From Bartonella rattimassiliensis 15908 (GTDB lineage Bacteria; Pseudomonadota; Alphaproteobacteria; Rhizobiales; Rhizobiaceae): 64,000 nt of DNA. The DNA is taken from assembly GCF_000278215.1 (NCBI RefSeq), contig NZ_JH725064.1:429587-493586 (forward strand). Reading direction: 5' to 3'. Under the pieces are notes generated by a model. It did not search any database and was not told the origin of the DNA. It saw only the letters and a program-made list of their open reading frames with translations. Shown here piece after piece: positions 9,229-20,344 of this stretch (position 1 is its first letter; every line of letters starts with the position of its first letter). The position numbers and the translations under genes are program-made.

Positions 9229-10056
9229 TATGTTCTCCTATGAGATAAGCTGGCAAATATGAAACCATTATGCATTTTATAATATGCAAGCTTTTCTGGA
9301 GCAATGTAAAAAATTTATGTGTGTTCGTTTTCTATCATTATGCTGGATATTGTTATCAAAAAAATGGTTTATTTTTCAAGTATGGGAACATAAAAATACA
9401 GAAAAGAAGTAAAGTTTTTATTGATTCTATACATAATTTTATTTTAAAAAAAAACAAGTTATCTTTAAAAGGAAAACTGTTAATTTAAAAAAGAGAGTTT
9501 CAGCTTTTGGCAGGATAAAATGTTATTATTTTCACCTGTTATATAAAATGCCTAGATATCAAAAAATATCAGAATGAATTTGTTTTCCGAAAATTGTGGA
9601 GATTTTTCTTATAAAAAGAAGCATGATTAACCGATGATGCTAAGATAAATGCTCTCGATAATCATTATAATTAAAGTAATTTCTATAACTATTCCTAATA
9701 CCAAGTATTGTTTTGCGTAGCAAGTTTTAAGAAAAAATTTCATTTTCATCTTTGTTTGGAGAAGATAGCGAGTGAAATTCTAACATTATTCAGTTTTAAT
9801 ATGTAATAAGCCTTTTAAACATGAGGGAATTGATAGGGAATACGCTTTCATTGAAAATAATGAGAATTAAAGGTAAAAATTTTTAATTTTTGTTTGCTAA
9901 ATATTTTGGCAATTTCCCCCAAAATATTCCTAATTTATTTACAAAGCCAAAACTTAGAATGTTTTCATAAATCTTTATGATGGTGTTACCTCTGTAGAAG
10001 GAGTTTAAAAGTCAGGCTTTATAAAAACCCTGAAAGTATAGCCTTTTGATTACTCT
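9229..10056. other. long AT-rich intergenic region
   Basis: About 830 bases without a supported gene. The first 135 bases duplicate the leader of the other binding-protein gene. The rest is AT-rich with frequent stops. One 72-codon plus-strand frame at 9270-9488 lies inside the duplicated leader and has no coding character. Confidence 0.55.
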
Positions 10057-10088
10057 CAATAAAGCTTCAGGAAGTTGAAGCTTTATTG
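10057..10088. terminator. stem-loop after gltA
   Basis: The inverted repeat CAATAAAGCTTCA / TTGAAGCTTTATTG is separated by five bases and lies 15 bases past the gltA stop. The pairing is about 13 base pairs. A clear U-tract follows on neither strand, so it may be a transcript-end or mRNA-stabilising hairpin rather than a strong intrinsic terminator. Confidence 0.55.
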
Positions 10089-10102
10089 ATTAATTTATTG
10101 CT

Positions 10103-11398
10103 TTAATTTACACGCTTATCAATAGGAACATAGTTACGCATAGTATAACCTGTGTAGAGTTGTCGAGGGCGACCAATTTTTTGTGCAGGATCTTCAATCA
10201 TTTCTTTCCACTGTGCCACCCATCCGACACTGCGTGCTAATGCAAACAGAACAGTAAACATTTCAGTTGGAAAACCTAGAGCTTTTAATATAATGCCGGA
10301 ATAAAAATCAACATTGGGATAAAGCTTTTTTTCAATAAAATATTCATCACTTAAGGCAATTTTTTCAAGTTCTATTGCAATATCAAGCAGCGGGTCATCT
10401 TGAATATTGAGCTCTTTTAAAACCTTGTGACAGGTTTTTTGCATGATTTTTGCACGTGGGTCATAATTTTTATAGACACGATGGCCAAAGCCTATAAGGC
10501 GGAAAGGATCATTTTTATCTTTTGCGCGTGCAATAAATTCAGGAATTCTTTTAATAGAACCTATTTCTTGTAGCATCTTTAGACATGCTTCATTGGCACC
10601 ACCATGTGCTGGCCCCCAAAGGCATGCAACACCTGCTGCGATACATGCAAACGGATTAGCACCCGAAGATCCAGCAAGACGTACCGTAGATGTAGAAGCA
10701 TTTTGCTCATGATCAGCATGAAGGATAAAGATTTGATCCATCGCTCGAGCAAGTACAGGGTTTGTTTTATATTCTTCACAAGGAACAGCAAAGCACATAC
10801 GGAGGAAATTTGCAGCATAACTAAGATCATTGCGTGGATAAACAAATGGTTGTCCGATACTGTATTTATAGGCCATAGCAGCAAGCGTTGGAACTTTTGA
10901 GATAAGACGAATAGAAGCAATCATTCTTTGTTGAGGATCTGTAATATCAATAGAGTCGTGATAGAATGCAGACATAGCGCCAAGGCAAGAAACCATGACG
11001 GCCATCGGATGAGAGTCACGGCGAAAACCATGAAAAAAACGTGCGAACTGTTCGTGGACCATGGTATGTTGCATAATACATTGATCAAAGTCGCTTTTTT
11101 CTTGCTGTGTTGGGAGTTCTCCATAAAGTAGAAGATAACAACTTTCGAGAAAATCTCCCTTTTCAGCTAATTGGTCGATAGGATAACCACGATAAAGCAA
11201 TATACCTTTATCGCCATCAATATAAGTAATTTTTGATTCACAAGAAGCTGTTGAAATAAAACCAGGATCGTAAGTAAAAATATTTGTTTTTTTATAGAGT
11301 GAAGCAATTTCAATGACTTCAGGTCCACTGGTGCCTTTACGCAAGGGAAGTTCTATTTTTTTATTATTCACAATAATATGTGCGCTATTCTCAGACAT
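10103..11398 (-). CDS. gltA: citrate synthase GltA
   Basis: GltA condenses oxaloacetate and acetyl-CoA to citrate, the entry step of the TCA cycle. The 431-residue protein is the hexameric type II form. Visible catalytic segments are HADHEQNAS, the His in [10 protein letters not shown], the oxaloacetate-binding [14 protein letters not shown] and the catalytic Asp in [14 protein letters not shown] ribosome-binding site precedes the ATG. The gene is the standard typing locus for Bartonella and its sequence is the strongest single indication of the genus here. It is transcribed in the same direction as gltX, with 262 bases between them. Confidence 0.97.
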   Translation of the reverse strand: MSENSAHIIVNNKKIELPLRKGTSGPEVIEIASLYKKTNIFTYDPGFISTASCESKITYIDGDKGILLYRGYPIDQLAEKGDFLESCYLLLYGELPTQQEKSDFDQCIMQHTMVHEQFARFFHGFRRDSHPMAVMVSCLGAMSAFYHDSIDITDPQQRMIASIRLISKVPTLAAMAYKYSIGQPFVYPRNDLSYAANFLRMCFAVPCEEYKTNPVLARAMDQIFILHADHEQNASTSTVRLAGSSGANPFACIAAGVACLWGPAHGGANEACLKMLQEIGSIKRIPEFIARAKDKNDPFRLIGFGHRVYKNYDPRAKIMQKTCHKVLKELNIQDDPLLDIAIELEKIALSDEYFIEKKLYPNVDFYSGIILKALGFPTEMFTVLFALARSVGWVAQWKEMIEDPAQKIGRPRQLYTGYTMRNYVPIDKRVN

Positions 11399-11660
11399 TC
11401 GGTCTTCCTTTCAGATCCTTCGTTTCTAAAAATTAAGATTCTATTTCATTTTTATTCAGAATGGGAAATGTATAACTGAAGCTCTTCTTGCTTATTTTAA
11501 GGGTAGATTGCACTTTAAAAGGTGAGTACATGCAATCCAAAAATACGTCCTCATTAACCATTATTACTCAATAAAAACTGTATTTCAATGATATAACATA
11601 AAAAAACTTTTCTAGATCGCATTAAGCTATCTGTATAGATACCCATTTGAGAAGATATAC

Positions 11661-13091
11661 TCATGAGTGTATTGTTGTGATAAGCTGGTCATTAATGCGA
11701 TGAAGGGATTCATCACGTCCTAATAAAATAAGAATATCCAAGATACCTGGCGATGTTGCACGACCTGTAAGAGCTGCTCGCAGAGGTTGGGCAATAGATC
11801 CGAATTTAAGATCCTGTGTTTGGATATAAGAGCGAAGAGCTTCATCGAGGACTTTTGTATCCCAAATGGGGCAGGCTTTTAGGGCAAGATAAAGATCGTT
11901 TAAAATGGTTCGTCCATTTTTATCTAAGAGAGTTTGTACTTTTTCATCAAGCTGTAATGGTCGTTGCGTAAAAATGAAGGAGGCATTGTCAATCAGTTCG
12001 CATAGCGTTTTTGACCGTTCTTTCAAATGTGGGATTGCTTTTAAAAATTGGCTACGACGCTTTTTATCAAGTATTTCAATAATTTGCGCTCCCCCATCGA
12101 TTTCTGGTAAAATATCAAGAACGGCATTAAAGAGTTCTTGATCATTGCTCATGCGCATATAGTGTCCGTTGATGGAATCGAGTTTTTTAAGATCAAAACG
12201 CGCAGCTCCTTTGTTAATATCTTCAATATCAAACCAAGAAATCATATCTTTAAGTGACATGAGTTCATCATCACCATGACTCCATCCTAAACGCACAAGA
12301 TAATTGCGCAAAGCAGCAGGAAGATATCCCATCGTTCGATAGGCATCAACACCGAGTGCACCATGCCGCTTTGATAATTTTGCACCATTTTCACCATGGA
12401 TAAGAGGAATATGGGCCATAACAGGAATATCCCATCCCATAGCTTTAAAGATGATCGTTTGTCGAGCTGCATTGGTTAGATGATCATCACCACGTATGAT
12501 ATGTGTGACTCCCATATCATGATCATCAACGACAACAGCATGCATATAGGTAGGCGAGCCATCAGAACGCAAAATAATAAAGTCATCTAAATCTTTATTC
12601 GGAAAACGAACATCACCTTGAACACGATCATGTACAATCGTTTCTCCATCTTCAGGAGCTTTTATGCGAATAACAGGTTTGATATCTGGCGGAGCTTCAG
12701 AACGATCACGGTTACGCCAACGTCCATCATAACGTGGTGGGCGCCCTTCTACACGGGCTTTTTCACGCATTTCAGCTAACTCTTCAGGTGAGGCATAACA
12801 ATAATATGCTTTACCATTCTCGACCAATTGTTCGGCGATTTGACGGTGACGTTCTGCACGTTCGAATTGCGAAATAGGGGGGCCATCATAACTAAGCCCC
12901 ATCCAGTGTAAGCCATCTATAATGGCTTTTACAGCTGATTCTGTTGAACGTTCTCGGTCTGTATCTTCAATGCGTAGAAGCATTTTCCCACCGGTATGTT
13001 TTGCATAAAGCCAATTAAAAAGAGCAGTACGGGCACCACCAATATGAAGGAAGCCTGTAGGTGATGGGGCAAAACGAGTAATAACAGACAC
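11661..13091 (-). CDS. gltX: glutamate--tRNA ligase, copy 1
   Basis: This is a class I aminoacyl-tRNA synthetase of 476 residues that charges tRNA with glutamate. The HIGH-type motif is in [20 protein letters not shown] at residues 8-27, and the KMSKS-type motif is KLSKRHGA near residue 240. A C-terminal anticodon-binding domain is complete. Alphaproteobacteria commonly encode two GltX enzymes, one discriminating and one that glutamylates tRNA-Gln for the GatCAB amidotransferase; the other copy is at 22017-23390. The gene is divergent from comEC and upstream of gltA. Confidence 0.95.
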   Translation of the reverse strand: MSVITRFAPSPTGFLHIGGARTALFNWLYAKHTGGKMLLRIEDTDRERSTESAVKAIIDGLHWMGLSYDGPPISQFERAERHRQIAEQLVENGKAYYCYASPEELAEMREKARVEGRPPRYDGRWRNRDRSEAPPDIKPVIRIKAPEDGETIVHDRVQGDVRFPNKDLDDFIILRSDGSPTYMHAVVVDDHDMGVTHIIRGDDHLTNAARQTIIFKAMGWDIPVMAHIPLIHGENGAKLSKRHGALGVDAYRTMGYLPAALRNYLVRLGWSHGDDELMSLKDMISWFDIEDINKGAARFDLKKLDSINGHYMRMSNDQELFNAVLDILPEIDGGAQIIEILDKKRRSQFLKAIPHLKERSKTLCELIDNASFIFTQRPLQLDEKVQTLLDKNGRTILNDLYLALKACPIWDTKVLDEALRSYIQTQDLKFGSIAQPLRAALTGRATSPGILDILILLGRDESLHRINDQLITTIHS

Positions 13092-13182
13092 GAATATTTT
13101 CCTTTAAATTGAGATATTACTTATGGAAATTTATTATAGAAAGGTTATGTTAGCATAGACGGTAGGGGGTGCAATAGCTGCA

Positions 13183-15480
13183 TTGCAAAGTTTAAGTGGG
13201 GATTTGCAGATGTTTAATCACAGTAAAGTTAAAGAGGATTTACTCATAAGATCTATTACAAAAAGAAAAAACGCATGTCAAATAGAGCTGAATGTTTTTT
13301 CTAGGTGTGATAAAATAAAAAATGGCGGTTATAACCAACAAAGACTTTTTTTATTGATGCTTTTAAAAGAAGCAATCATTTTTGTTAGAAAATGGTTAGC
13401 AGATTGTATCAATAAAGAAGTTTCTTTTGGGATCCTTTTTTCATTGATTTTAGTCTTTTTTTCCCTAGGAATCATTTTTTATTTTTATTTAGAACATGAG
13501 CCAAGTTGGGGACAATTGGGGGCATTGGTCAGTGTCTTTCTGGGAATATTCTATATTGCATATTTTTATCGAAAAATATGGATTCCGACGGGATTTTTGC
13601 TTTGTATCGTATTGGGGGCTTTGGCGGCAAAAATAGAAACGTGGCGCATTGCAGCACCCATGTTAAGCAGTAACGTTGTGACCATATTGAGGGGAAGAAT
13701 TATTTCGATTGAATCAGGTCCCAAAGGGGGATTTCGTTTAGTCTTGGATGTTTTGAGTACAGAAAATCCCAGATTACACCACAGTCTTCATCGTGTTCGT
13801 TTATCGGCAAAATATTTACCACTTGGATTAGCAATTGGTGATGGCCTATATGGGAAAGTTAAGATTCGTGCATTCTCTGGGCCGGTGCGTCCAGGAGGCT
13901 ACGATTTTAGTTTTCATAATTATTTTAAAGGAATTGGGGCTCAAGGTGTTTTTTTAGGAAAGCCAAGAAAAATATTAGTTCCGCAGCCTAATGGAATATT
14001 AGCTATAGTTCTACAGAAAATTGAAAAATTACGCACGAAGATGACACAAAAAATCCGGATAGCACTTGAAGGAGAAAAAGGAGGTGTTGCGGCAGCTCTC
14101 ATAACAGGGCAACGTGCAGGTATTTCAAATGAAACAAATGAAGCATTACGGATAGCTGGATTAGCACATATTTTGTCAATATCAGGTTTACATATGGCTT
14201 TGTTGAGCGGCATCGTTCTTTTAAGCATCCGTAGTTTTTTAGCATTTTTTCCTATTTTTTCTTCCTATTATTCCAGTAAAAAATTTGCTGCTATCGTTGC
14301 ATTTATGATAACAGCTTTTTATTTGTTATTGTCGGGCTTAGCAATATCAGCGCAAAGAAGTTTTGTGATGATTGCAGTTATGTTAGTTGCTATATTGTGT
14401 AATCGTTCCGCTATAACAATGCGTAATTTTTCTATTTCGGGGTTGATAACTTTGGCGATAACTCCTCATGAAATATTAGGCCCTAGCTTTCAAATGTCCT
14501 TTTCTGCGACAGCTGCATTAATTGCTTTTTTTGATTGGTGGAGCGAAAAATCATTTTTTCGTAAAAGAAAAACAACACCCTCTTATGTTGGAGGAGGAGT
14601 GATAAATTTTATTTTCTTATCAATACTTTCAACATGTGCATCTTCTCTTGTAGCAGGGAGTGCAAGTGGAATTTATGCTGCTTATCATTTTTCTAATACC
14701 GCATCTTTGAGCATTATCAGTAATGCTTTTGTTTTGCCTGTTATCTCCATCTTCATTATTCCTTTTGGATTAATTGCAGTTCTTGCAATGTTAGGAGGAT
14801 TTGAATGGCTTCCACTTCAAATTATGGGATTTGGTATTGGCCTTGTGATAAAAGTTGCACACGCTATCAAGGCTATTTCTCCTGATTTGAGCCCTGGTTT
14901 TATGCCGTTATCTGCGTTGGTTTTATTGAGTATAGGCTTGGTTGGGCTGACTTTTTGCAAAACATCCATCAGGCTCTTTTTTAGTTTTTTTATTTTGGCT
15001 GGTATTTTTATTTGTGTAATGCACTCGCCTGTGCAATTGATAATAGCAGATAATATGCGTCTCGTGGGTGTTGTCCATGATAAAAAATTATATATTGATC
15101 GTTATCATATTTCTAAGTTCACGACATCCATATGGAAAAAGTCATTTCGTGTGAATGAAACGATTAAACCAACAAAATATGGTCCTTCGTTTCATGAGCA
15201 ATTTATTTGTGATCATCATGTATGTGCATCTTTATTGGATAATGGATTAAAAGTTATTGTTTTACATAAAGAAACAGATCAATGTGTAGAGGCAGATATT
15301 CTCATTCAGATATTTGCAATTCCAATGTATAAACCAACATGTCACAAGAAGGCAAAAATAATATTTACTCCCCAACAATTATTATCACGAGGAAGCGTTA
15401 TGATGACTAAAAGTGGAGATATTATTTGGTCTTCACTAGGGTTTTATAGACCATGGAATATACACAGACAAGTTTCATAA
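13183..15480 (+). CDS. comEC: ComEC/Rec2 family DNA-uptake channel protein
   Basis: This 765-residue polytopic inner-membrane protein belongs to the ComEC/Rec2 family that moves single-stranded DNA into the cytoplasm during transformation. It has N-terminal membrane segments, a DUF4131-like soluble region near residues 160-290, and the competence domain beginning with LAHILSISGLHMALLSG near residues 328-344, followed by many hydrophobic helices. The C-terminal part is a short soluble tail and not a complete metallo-beta-lactamase domain. The start is uncertain: TTG at 13183 is the longest, ATG at 13210 is an alternative. No other competence gene is near, so actual DNA uptake is unproven. Confidence 0.88.
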   Translation: MQSLSGDLQMFNHSKVKEDLLIRSITKRKNACQIELNVFSRCDKIKNGGYNQQRLFLLMLLKEAIIFVRKWLADCINKEVSFGILFSLILVFFSLGIIFYFYLEHEPSWGQLGALVSVFLGIFYIAYFYRKIWIPTGFLLCIVLGALAAKIETWRIAAPMLSSNVVTILRGRIISIESGPKGGFRLVLDVLSTENPRLHHSLHRVRLSAKYLPLGLAIGDGLYGKVKIRAFSGPVRPGGYDFSFHNYFKGIGAQGVFLGKPRKILVPQPNGILAIVLQKIEKLRTKMTQKIRIALEGEKGGVAAALITGQRAGISNETNEALRIAGLAHILSISGLHMALLSGIVLLSIRSFLAFFPIFSSYYSSKKFAAIVAFMITAFYLLLSGLAISAQRSFVMIAVMLVAILCNRSAITMRNFSISGLITLAITPHEILGPSFQMSFSATAALIAFFDWWSEKSFFRKRKTTPSYVGGGVINFIFLSILSTCASSLVAGSASGIYAAYHFSNTASLSIISNAFVLPVISIFIIPFGLIAVLAMLGGFEWLPLQIMGFGIGLVIKVAHAIKAISPDLSPGFMPLSALVLLSIGLVGLTFCKTSIRLFFSFFILAGIFICVMHSPVQLIIADNMRLVGVVHDKKLYIDRYHISKFTTSIWKKSFRVNETIKPTKYGPSFHEQFICDHHVCASLLDNGLKVIVLHKETDQCVEADILIQIFAIPMYKPTCHKKAKIIFTPQQLLSRGSVMMTKSGDIIWSSLGFYRPWNIHRQVS

Positions 15481-15814
15481 AAAACATATATTTAATTGTA
15501 TTTTTCTTCACATCTGGACAATGATAGAGCAAAAATAATAGAGATTATTCTGATCAAGTATTGCATTTTTTCAATCGGTAAATTTATCAATTTTATGTTA
15601 GAGAAAAATACGAATAAATTTTTTTAAATAAATAAAAAGATAATTGTTGATTATTTTATTTTATTCTTATCATACGTTTCTATAATGAGTAACATTTTTT
15701 CAAATAAAAGATAATGGTAAGTTTAGATAGCTTGAGTCAAGCGGTTGCCTTTTGTTATCATTGTTTATAACAATGGTGATAAATGTTGTTTACGGATAAA
15801 AGGTAAAGTCATTC
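15481..15814. other. intergenic region comEC-rpiA
   Basis: About 330 AT-rich bases with no gene. It probably holds the rpiA promoter. Just before the gene an imperfect inverted repeat (TTATCATTG...CAATGGTGATAA, about 15754-15782) could form a hairpin in the leader. Confidence 0.4.
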
Positions 15815-16519
15815 ATGGATATCCAGCAGTTAAAAAAAATGGCAGCTGTTAGAGCGCTTGATTTTATTGAAGATGGTATGCAACTTGGTATTGGGTCTGG
15901 TTCGACAGTTAATGAATTTATTCGTCTTCTTGGGGAGAAAGTTGCGGATGGTTTACGTGTGACTGGTGTTGCTACCTCACAGTACTCTGCACAGCTTTGT
16001 TGTAAGTTTGGAGTACCTGTTAGCACTTTAGAACAAATGCCTGAATTGGATCTTGCTATTGATGGGGCGGATGAAATTGGTCCTCAGATGATGCTCATTA
16101 AAGGGGGAGGTGGGGCATTATTATATGAAAAAATTGTGGCATCAGCATCTCGTAGAATGCTTGTCATTGCGGATGAAACGAAGATGGTGAAAAGACTTGG
16201 TGCTTTTGCACTACCGATTGAAGTTAATCCATTTGGTGTGCATGCAACGCGTAAAGCCATTGAAGAAGTTGCTGATAATTTAGGGCTTTCTGGAGAAATT
16301 GCATTGCGAATGAGTGGAGAGAAACCTTTTGAAACAGATGGTGGTCATTTTATTTTTGATGCGTTTTGGGGATGCATTTTACAGCCTAAATTATTATCGG
16401 ATGCGCTTCTTGCCATTCCTGGCGTTGTTGAGCATGGCCTTTTTTTGGGGTTGGCTTCACGTGCAATTGTTGCTATGGCTAATGGTCAAATAAAAGTTTT
16501 AGAACCATTTGATTTTTAG
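15815..16519 (+). CDS. rpiA: ribose-5-phosphate isomerase A
   Basis: RpiA interconverts ribose-5-phosphate and ribulose-5-phosphate in the non-oxidative pentose phosphate pathway. The 234-residue protein has the family signatures [12 protein letters not shown] near residue 28, [11 protein letters not shown] with the catalytic Asp pair near residue 82, and [17 protein letters not shown] with the catalytic Glu near residue 100. Length is typical. It precedes a DUF2059 protein and gor in the same direction. Confidence 0.95.
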   Translation: MDIQQLKKMAAVRALDFIEDGMQLGIGSGSTVNEFIRLLGEKVADGLRVTGVATSQYSAQLCCKFGVPVSTLEQMPELDLAIDGADEIGPQMMLIKGGGGALLYEKIVASASRRMLVIADETKMVKRLGAFALPIEVNPFGVHATRKAIEEVADNLGLSGEIALRMSGEKPFETDGGHFIFDAFWGCILQPKLLSDALLAIPGVVEHGLFLGLASRAIVAMANGQIKVLEPFDF

Positions 16520-16617
16520 AAAAAACATTTACATGGTGATATGTTAGCACAAAATAAAGTGTATTAAAGATAAAGATTTTGGGTAGAGTTATAATTAGTT
16601 ATCGGGGTAATCATTAA

Positions 16618-17175
16618 ATGAGAATAATATTTTTTTTTCAATGTTTTGTCATATATTTTTGTGCAATTACTGTTTTTTTTATGAATATTGAAATGGTTTC
16701 TGCACAAGGGGTGAGTGATCAGCATTTAGATTCAGCGCGCAAGGCGATCAGAGCTATTCGCGCAACGGATCAATTTGATAGTTTTTTACCAAGTGCATCT
16801 CATGATTTCAAAAATGAACTGATCAGTGACGATCCAAATTTGGCAACAGCTATTTCTGATATTGTTGATAAGCAGGCACTTTCTTTAGTTAAAAGGCGCT
16901 CTGATTTGGAAAGAGAGATTGCTCATGTTTATGCAAAATATTTTACTCAAAAAGAGCTTGATGCAATCACAGCATTTTATAATTCTGACACCGGTAAAAA
17001 ATTTTTGACAGAAGTACCCAATATTGCACGTGATTCCTATTCTGTATTTGATGTGTGGCGTTCTGCTCTTATGCAGGATCTTGTAGAAAATGTGAAAAAA
17101 GAGATGTCTGAAACGCTTAATTTGAATAATTCTACTGTAGCTACAAAATCAGGATCTTCAGAAAATAAAAAATAA
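16618..17175 (+). CDS. exported DUF2059 protein
   Basis: This 185-residue protein has a long hydrophobic N-terminus (about residues 3-30, ending near VSAQG), consistent with export to the periplasm. The central region, about residues 90-140, is a DUF2059 domain with YAKYFTQKELDAITAFYNSDTGKKFL, a helical unit found in many alphaproteobacterial periplasmic proteins. The function of this family is not established. The last 25 residues are Ser/Thr/Asn-rich and probably disordered. In rhizobia a gene of this type commonly sits between rpiA and gor, as here. A hairpin terminator follows. Confidence 0.85.
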   Translation: MRIIFFFQCFVIYFCAITVFFMNIEMVSAQGVSDQHLDSARKAIRAIRATDQFDSFLPSASHDFKNELISDDPNLATAISDIVDKQALSLVKRRSDLEREIAHVYAKYFTQKELDAITAFYNSDTGKKFLTEVPNIARDSYSVFDVWRSALMQDLVENVKKEMSETLNLNNSTVATKSGSSENKK

Positions 17176-17219
17176 CTTGCTTGATATCATGGCAACAATA
17201 GGCAATTTCTGATTTTTTA

Positions 17220-17245
17220 GAGCGGTGGTTTTCCGCCGTTTTTAA
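17220..17245 (+). terminator. intrinsic terminator after the DUF2059 gene
   Basis: A GC-rich stem CGGTGG / CCGCCG with a four-base TTTT loop is followed directly by a run of five T residues. It lies about 45 bases after the stop codon. This is a classical Rho-independent terminator and separates rpiA/DUF2059 from gor. Confidence 0.8.
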
Positions 17246-17376
17246 TATTTTAATGAGAGTAAGTTCTTTGAGAATATTTTCTTTATAAAAAATACTCCTT
17301 CCAAAGAAAAAAAGACTTTCATTTGACGGTAAATGATCTTAGCCTATTGTTTCAGATATATGAGAAGGAATAGTTC

Positions 17377-18768
17377 GTGGGCTCTTTTGATTTTGATTTA
17401 TTTGTTATTGGAGGCGGTTCTGGTGGAGTGCGTGCAGCACGTCTTGCCGGAGGGCTTGGTAAACATGTTGCTATAGCTGAGGAATATCGTATCGGGGGAA
17501 CTTGTGTTATTCGTGGGTGCATTCCCAAAAAACTTTATGTTTATGCATCACAATATGCAAAAGAATTTAAAAAAAGCGTTGGTTTTGGATGGAAATATAC
17601 GGATCCGATTTTTAGCTGGGAAAAGTTAGTTACTGCTAAAAATAAAGAAATATCAAGATTAGAAGGGCTGTATCGTAGGGGACTAGAAAATAACAATGTG
17701 CATATTTATGAAAGTCGTGCTACTTTTATAGATGACCACACATTAGAACTTTCTTCTACGGGTGAACGAATAAGTGCAGAAAAAATTTTGATTGCAACGG
17801 GCGCGAAAATTGCACCAAATACAGCCATAGAAGGTAGTGATTATTGCCTTGTTTCTGATGAGATTTTTGACCTTGATGAACTCCCGAAATCAATAGTCAT
17901 TGTCGGTGGAGGATATATTGGTGTTGAATTCGCTAATATTTTTCATGAGTTAGGTGTAAAAACGACACTTCTTCATCGTGGTGATTTAATTCTTCGTGAT
18001 TTTGATCATGATTTGCGGCAATTGCTCAGCAATGCAATGATTGAAAAAGGAGTTTCTATTCTCTATGGCGTAACAATTTCTAAAGTGCAGGCTGCCGAAA
18101 ACTGTTATGATGTTGTTTTATCAAATGGGCAAATGATTAGCACTGATAAAGTGATGTTAGCTACAGGGCGTATACCCAATACTGTTGGTTTAGGACTTGA
18201 GAGAGCAGGTGTTAAAGTTAATGAGTTTGGTGCTATTATTGTTGATGAGAAAATGACAACAAATATCCCCCACATTTGGGCTGTAGGTGATGTAACGGGC
18301 CATATTCAATTAACACCTGTTGCGATACATGATGCAATGTGTTTCATTAGGACAGCATTTGAGAATATTCCCACAAAACCTGATTATGATTTAATTACAA
18401 CAGCAGTTTTTTCACAACCTGAAATTGGAACGGTAGGTCTTTCAGAAAAAGAAGCAGTACAACGTTATAACCGCCTTGAAATTTATCGTACAGTCTTTCG
18501 TCCTATGCGCAATGTTTTTTCCGATAATTCAGAAAAAATATTTATGAAGCTCATTGTTGATGGTGAAAGCCGTATTGTTGTAGGTGCTCATATTTTAGGA
18601 GAAAACGCTGGGGAGATGGCACAACTTATTGGAATATCTCTCAAGGGCAAGTTGACGAAGGATATCTTTGATGAAACGATGGCGGTGCATCCAACGATGG
18701 CAGAAGAATTGGTAACCATGTATAAACCAAGTTATATATATGAAAACGGGAAAAAAATAGAAGGTTAA
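17377..18768 (+). CDS. gor: glutathione-disulfide reductase Gor
   Basis: Gor uses NADPH to reduce oxidised glutathione and so supports defence against oxidative stress. The 463-residue flavoprotein has the FAD-binding GGGSGGVRAARLA near residue 12, the redox disulfide motif GGTCVIRGCIPKKL near residue 42, the NAD(P)-binding GGGYIGVEFANIF near residue 178, the second FAD site AVGDVTGHIQLTPVA and the C-terminal HPTMAEE with the catalytic His. The start is a GTG with an AGAAGGA ribosome-binding site. The class II DAHP synthase gene follows in the same direction. Confidence 0.95.
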   Translation: MGSFDFDLFVIGGGSGGVRAARLAGGLGKHVAIAEEYRIGGTCVIRGCIPKKLYVYASQYAKEFKKSVGFGWKYTDPIFSWEKLVTAKNKEISRLEGLYRRGLENNNVHIYESRATFIDDHTLELSSTGERISAEKILIATGAKIAPNTAIEGSDYCLVSDEIFDLDELPKSIVIVGGGYIGVEFANIFHELGVKTTLLHRGDLILRDFDHDLRQLLSNAMIEKGVSILYGVTISKVQAAENCYDVVLSNGQMISTDKVMLATGRIPNTVGLGLERAGVKVNEFGAIIVDEKMTTNIPHIWAVGDVTGHIQLTPVAIHDAMCFIRTAFENIPTKPDYDLITTAVFSQPEIGTVGLSEKEAVQRYNRLEIYRTVFRPMRNVFSDNSEKIFMKLIVDGESRIVVGAHILGENAGEMAQLIGISLKGKLTKDIFDETMAVHPTMAEELVTMYKPSYIYENGKKIEG

Positions 18769-18836
18769 GCAGCGTATAATTATGGTAAAAAGTTTTTGAT
18801 GTGCCAAGCTATAATTTAATCTTTAGAGAGAGTGTA

Positions 18837-20216
18837 ATGACAAAAGAATGGGCGCCTGGCTCTTGGAGAGAAAAGCCAATTAAACAAGTTCCGATTTATC
18901 CGAATAAGTCTATGTTAGAAGATGTTGAACGAAAACTGAGAAGCTATCCTCCTTTGGTTTTTGCCGGTGAAGCACGTGATTTAAAAAATGAATTAGCAGC
19001 AGTTGCAAAAGGACAAGCTTTTTTATTACAAGGTGGGGATTGTGCCGAAAGCTTTGCAGAACATGAAGCTGATAATATACGTGATTTTTTTCGTGTGTTT
19101 TTGCAAATGGCGATTGTTTTGACTTTTGGTAGCTCGAAACCAGTTGTTAAAGTTGGTCGTATTGCTGGTCAATTTGCAAAGCCGCGTTCTTCTGCTATCG
19201 AAAGCAAAGAAGGAGTTGAACTCCCTGTTTATCGGGGAGATATTATTAATGGCATTGAATTTGAATCTGATTCTCGTGTTCCAAATCCGCAACGGATGTC
19301 TATGGCTTATCGCCAATCGGCAGCAACACTTAATTTATTGCGTGCTTTTTCACAAGGTGGCTATGCTAATTTAGAAAATGTTCATACATGGATGTTGAGT
19401 TTTGTTTCTAACAGTCCGCAGGGAGAACGTTATGAATTATTGGCAGAGCGTATTTCTGAAGCAATTAATTTCATGCGTTCTATCGGGATTACATCTAAAA
19501 CGCATTCTTCATTGCGTGAAACATCTTTTTATACCAGTCATGAGGCGCTTTTACTCTGTTATGAAGAGGCATTAACTCGAATTGATTCAACTTCAGGAAA
19601 CTGGTATGCAACATCTGGCCATATGTTATGGATTGGTGACCGTACACGTCAGATTGATCATGCTCATGTTGAATATTGTCGCGGCATTAAAAATCCTATA
19701 GGATTAAAGTGTGGCCCTTCCATTAAGTCTGATGAGCTTTTAAGATTAATTGATCTTCTAAATCCTGAAAACGAACTTGGGCGGCTTACGCTTATTACGC
19801 GTTTTGGTTATGATAAGGTTGAAAGTTATTTGCCTAAACTCATCCGTGCAGTTGAACGCGAGAAGCGTGCGGTTATATGGTCGTGTGATCCAATGCATGG
19901 CAATACAATTACTGCCAATGGTTATAAGACGCGTCCCTTTGATTATGTTTTAAAGGAGGTCGACAATTTTTTTGCTGTGCATCGTGGAGAAGGAACTTAT
20001 CCAGGAGGCATTCATATTGAGATGACAGGTCGTGATGTAACTGAATGTACGGGGGGAGCGCATGCTATTTCTATAGATGATTTGTCTGATCGTTATCACA
20101 CACAATGTGATCCCCGGTTAAATGCAGATCAAGCGTTAGAATTGGCTTTTCTTGTTGCTGAACTCCTTAAAAAAAACCGTGTAACTGATTCGTTCGCAAT
20201 CGCTACTAGTGGGTAA
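18837..20216 (+). CDS. class II 3-deoxy-7-phosphoheptulonate (DAHP) synthase
   Basis: This enzyme condenses phosphoenolpyruvate and erythrose-4-phosphate, the first step of the shikimate pathway. It belongs to the plant-like class II (AroA-II) family. Motifs include [46 protein letters not shown] and [10 protein letters not shown] placed the start at the ATG at 18837 (459 residues), which has AGAGAGAG just upstream and gives the usual N-terminus [11 protein letters not shown]; an in-frame GTG at 18801 is less likely. The gene lies between gor and nadE in the same orientation. Confidence 0.94.
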   Translation: MTKEWAPGSWREKPIKQVPIYPNKSMLEDVERKLRSYPPLVFAGEARDLKNELAAVAKGQAFLLQGGDCAESFAEHEADNIRDFFRVFLQMAIVLTFGSSKPVVKVGRIAGQFAKPRSSAIESKEGVELPVYRGDIINGIEFESDSRVPNPQRMSMAYRQSAATLNLLRAFSQGGYANLENVHTWMLSFVSNSPQGERYELLAERISEAINFMRSIGITSKTHSSLRETSFYTSHEALLLCYEEALTRIDSTSGNWYATSGHMLWIGDRTRQIDHAHVEYCRGIKNPIGLKCGPSIKSDELLRLIDLLNPENELGRLTLITRFGYDKVESYLPKLIRAVEREKRAVIWSCDPMHGNTITANGYKTRPFDYVLKEVDNFFAVHRGEGTYPGGIHIEMTGRDVTECTGGAHAISIDDLSDRYHTQCDPRLNADQALELAFLVAELLKKNRVTDSFAIATSG

Positions 20217-20344
20217 ACAAAAATTTTCTGAGTATTTTTTTATTTTAGGTCATTATGGCAGAAGAGAATGTTTACAAAAGCGATATTTTTGATGATGAAA
20301 AATAAAGTTGTGGTTGCCAAACTGATGAAGTGATACAAAGGCTT

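Noticed and set aside
9270-9488. 72-codon plus-strand frame
   Set aside because: It lies in the duplicated leader of the binding-protein gene; no ribosome-binding site, and composition rich in Phe/Lys/Ile as expected by chance in AT-rich DNA.
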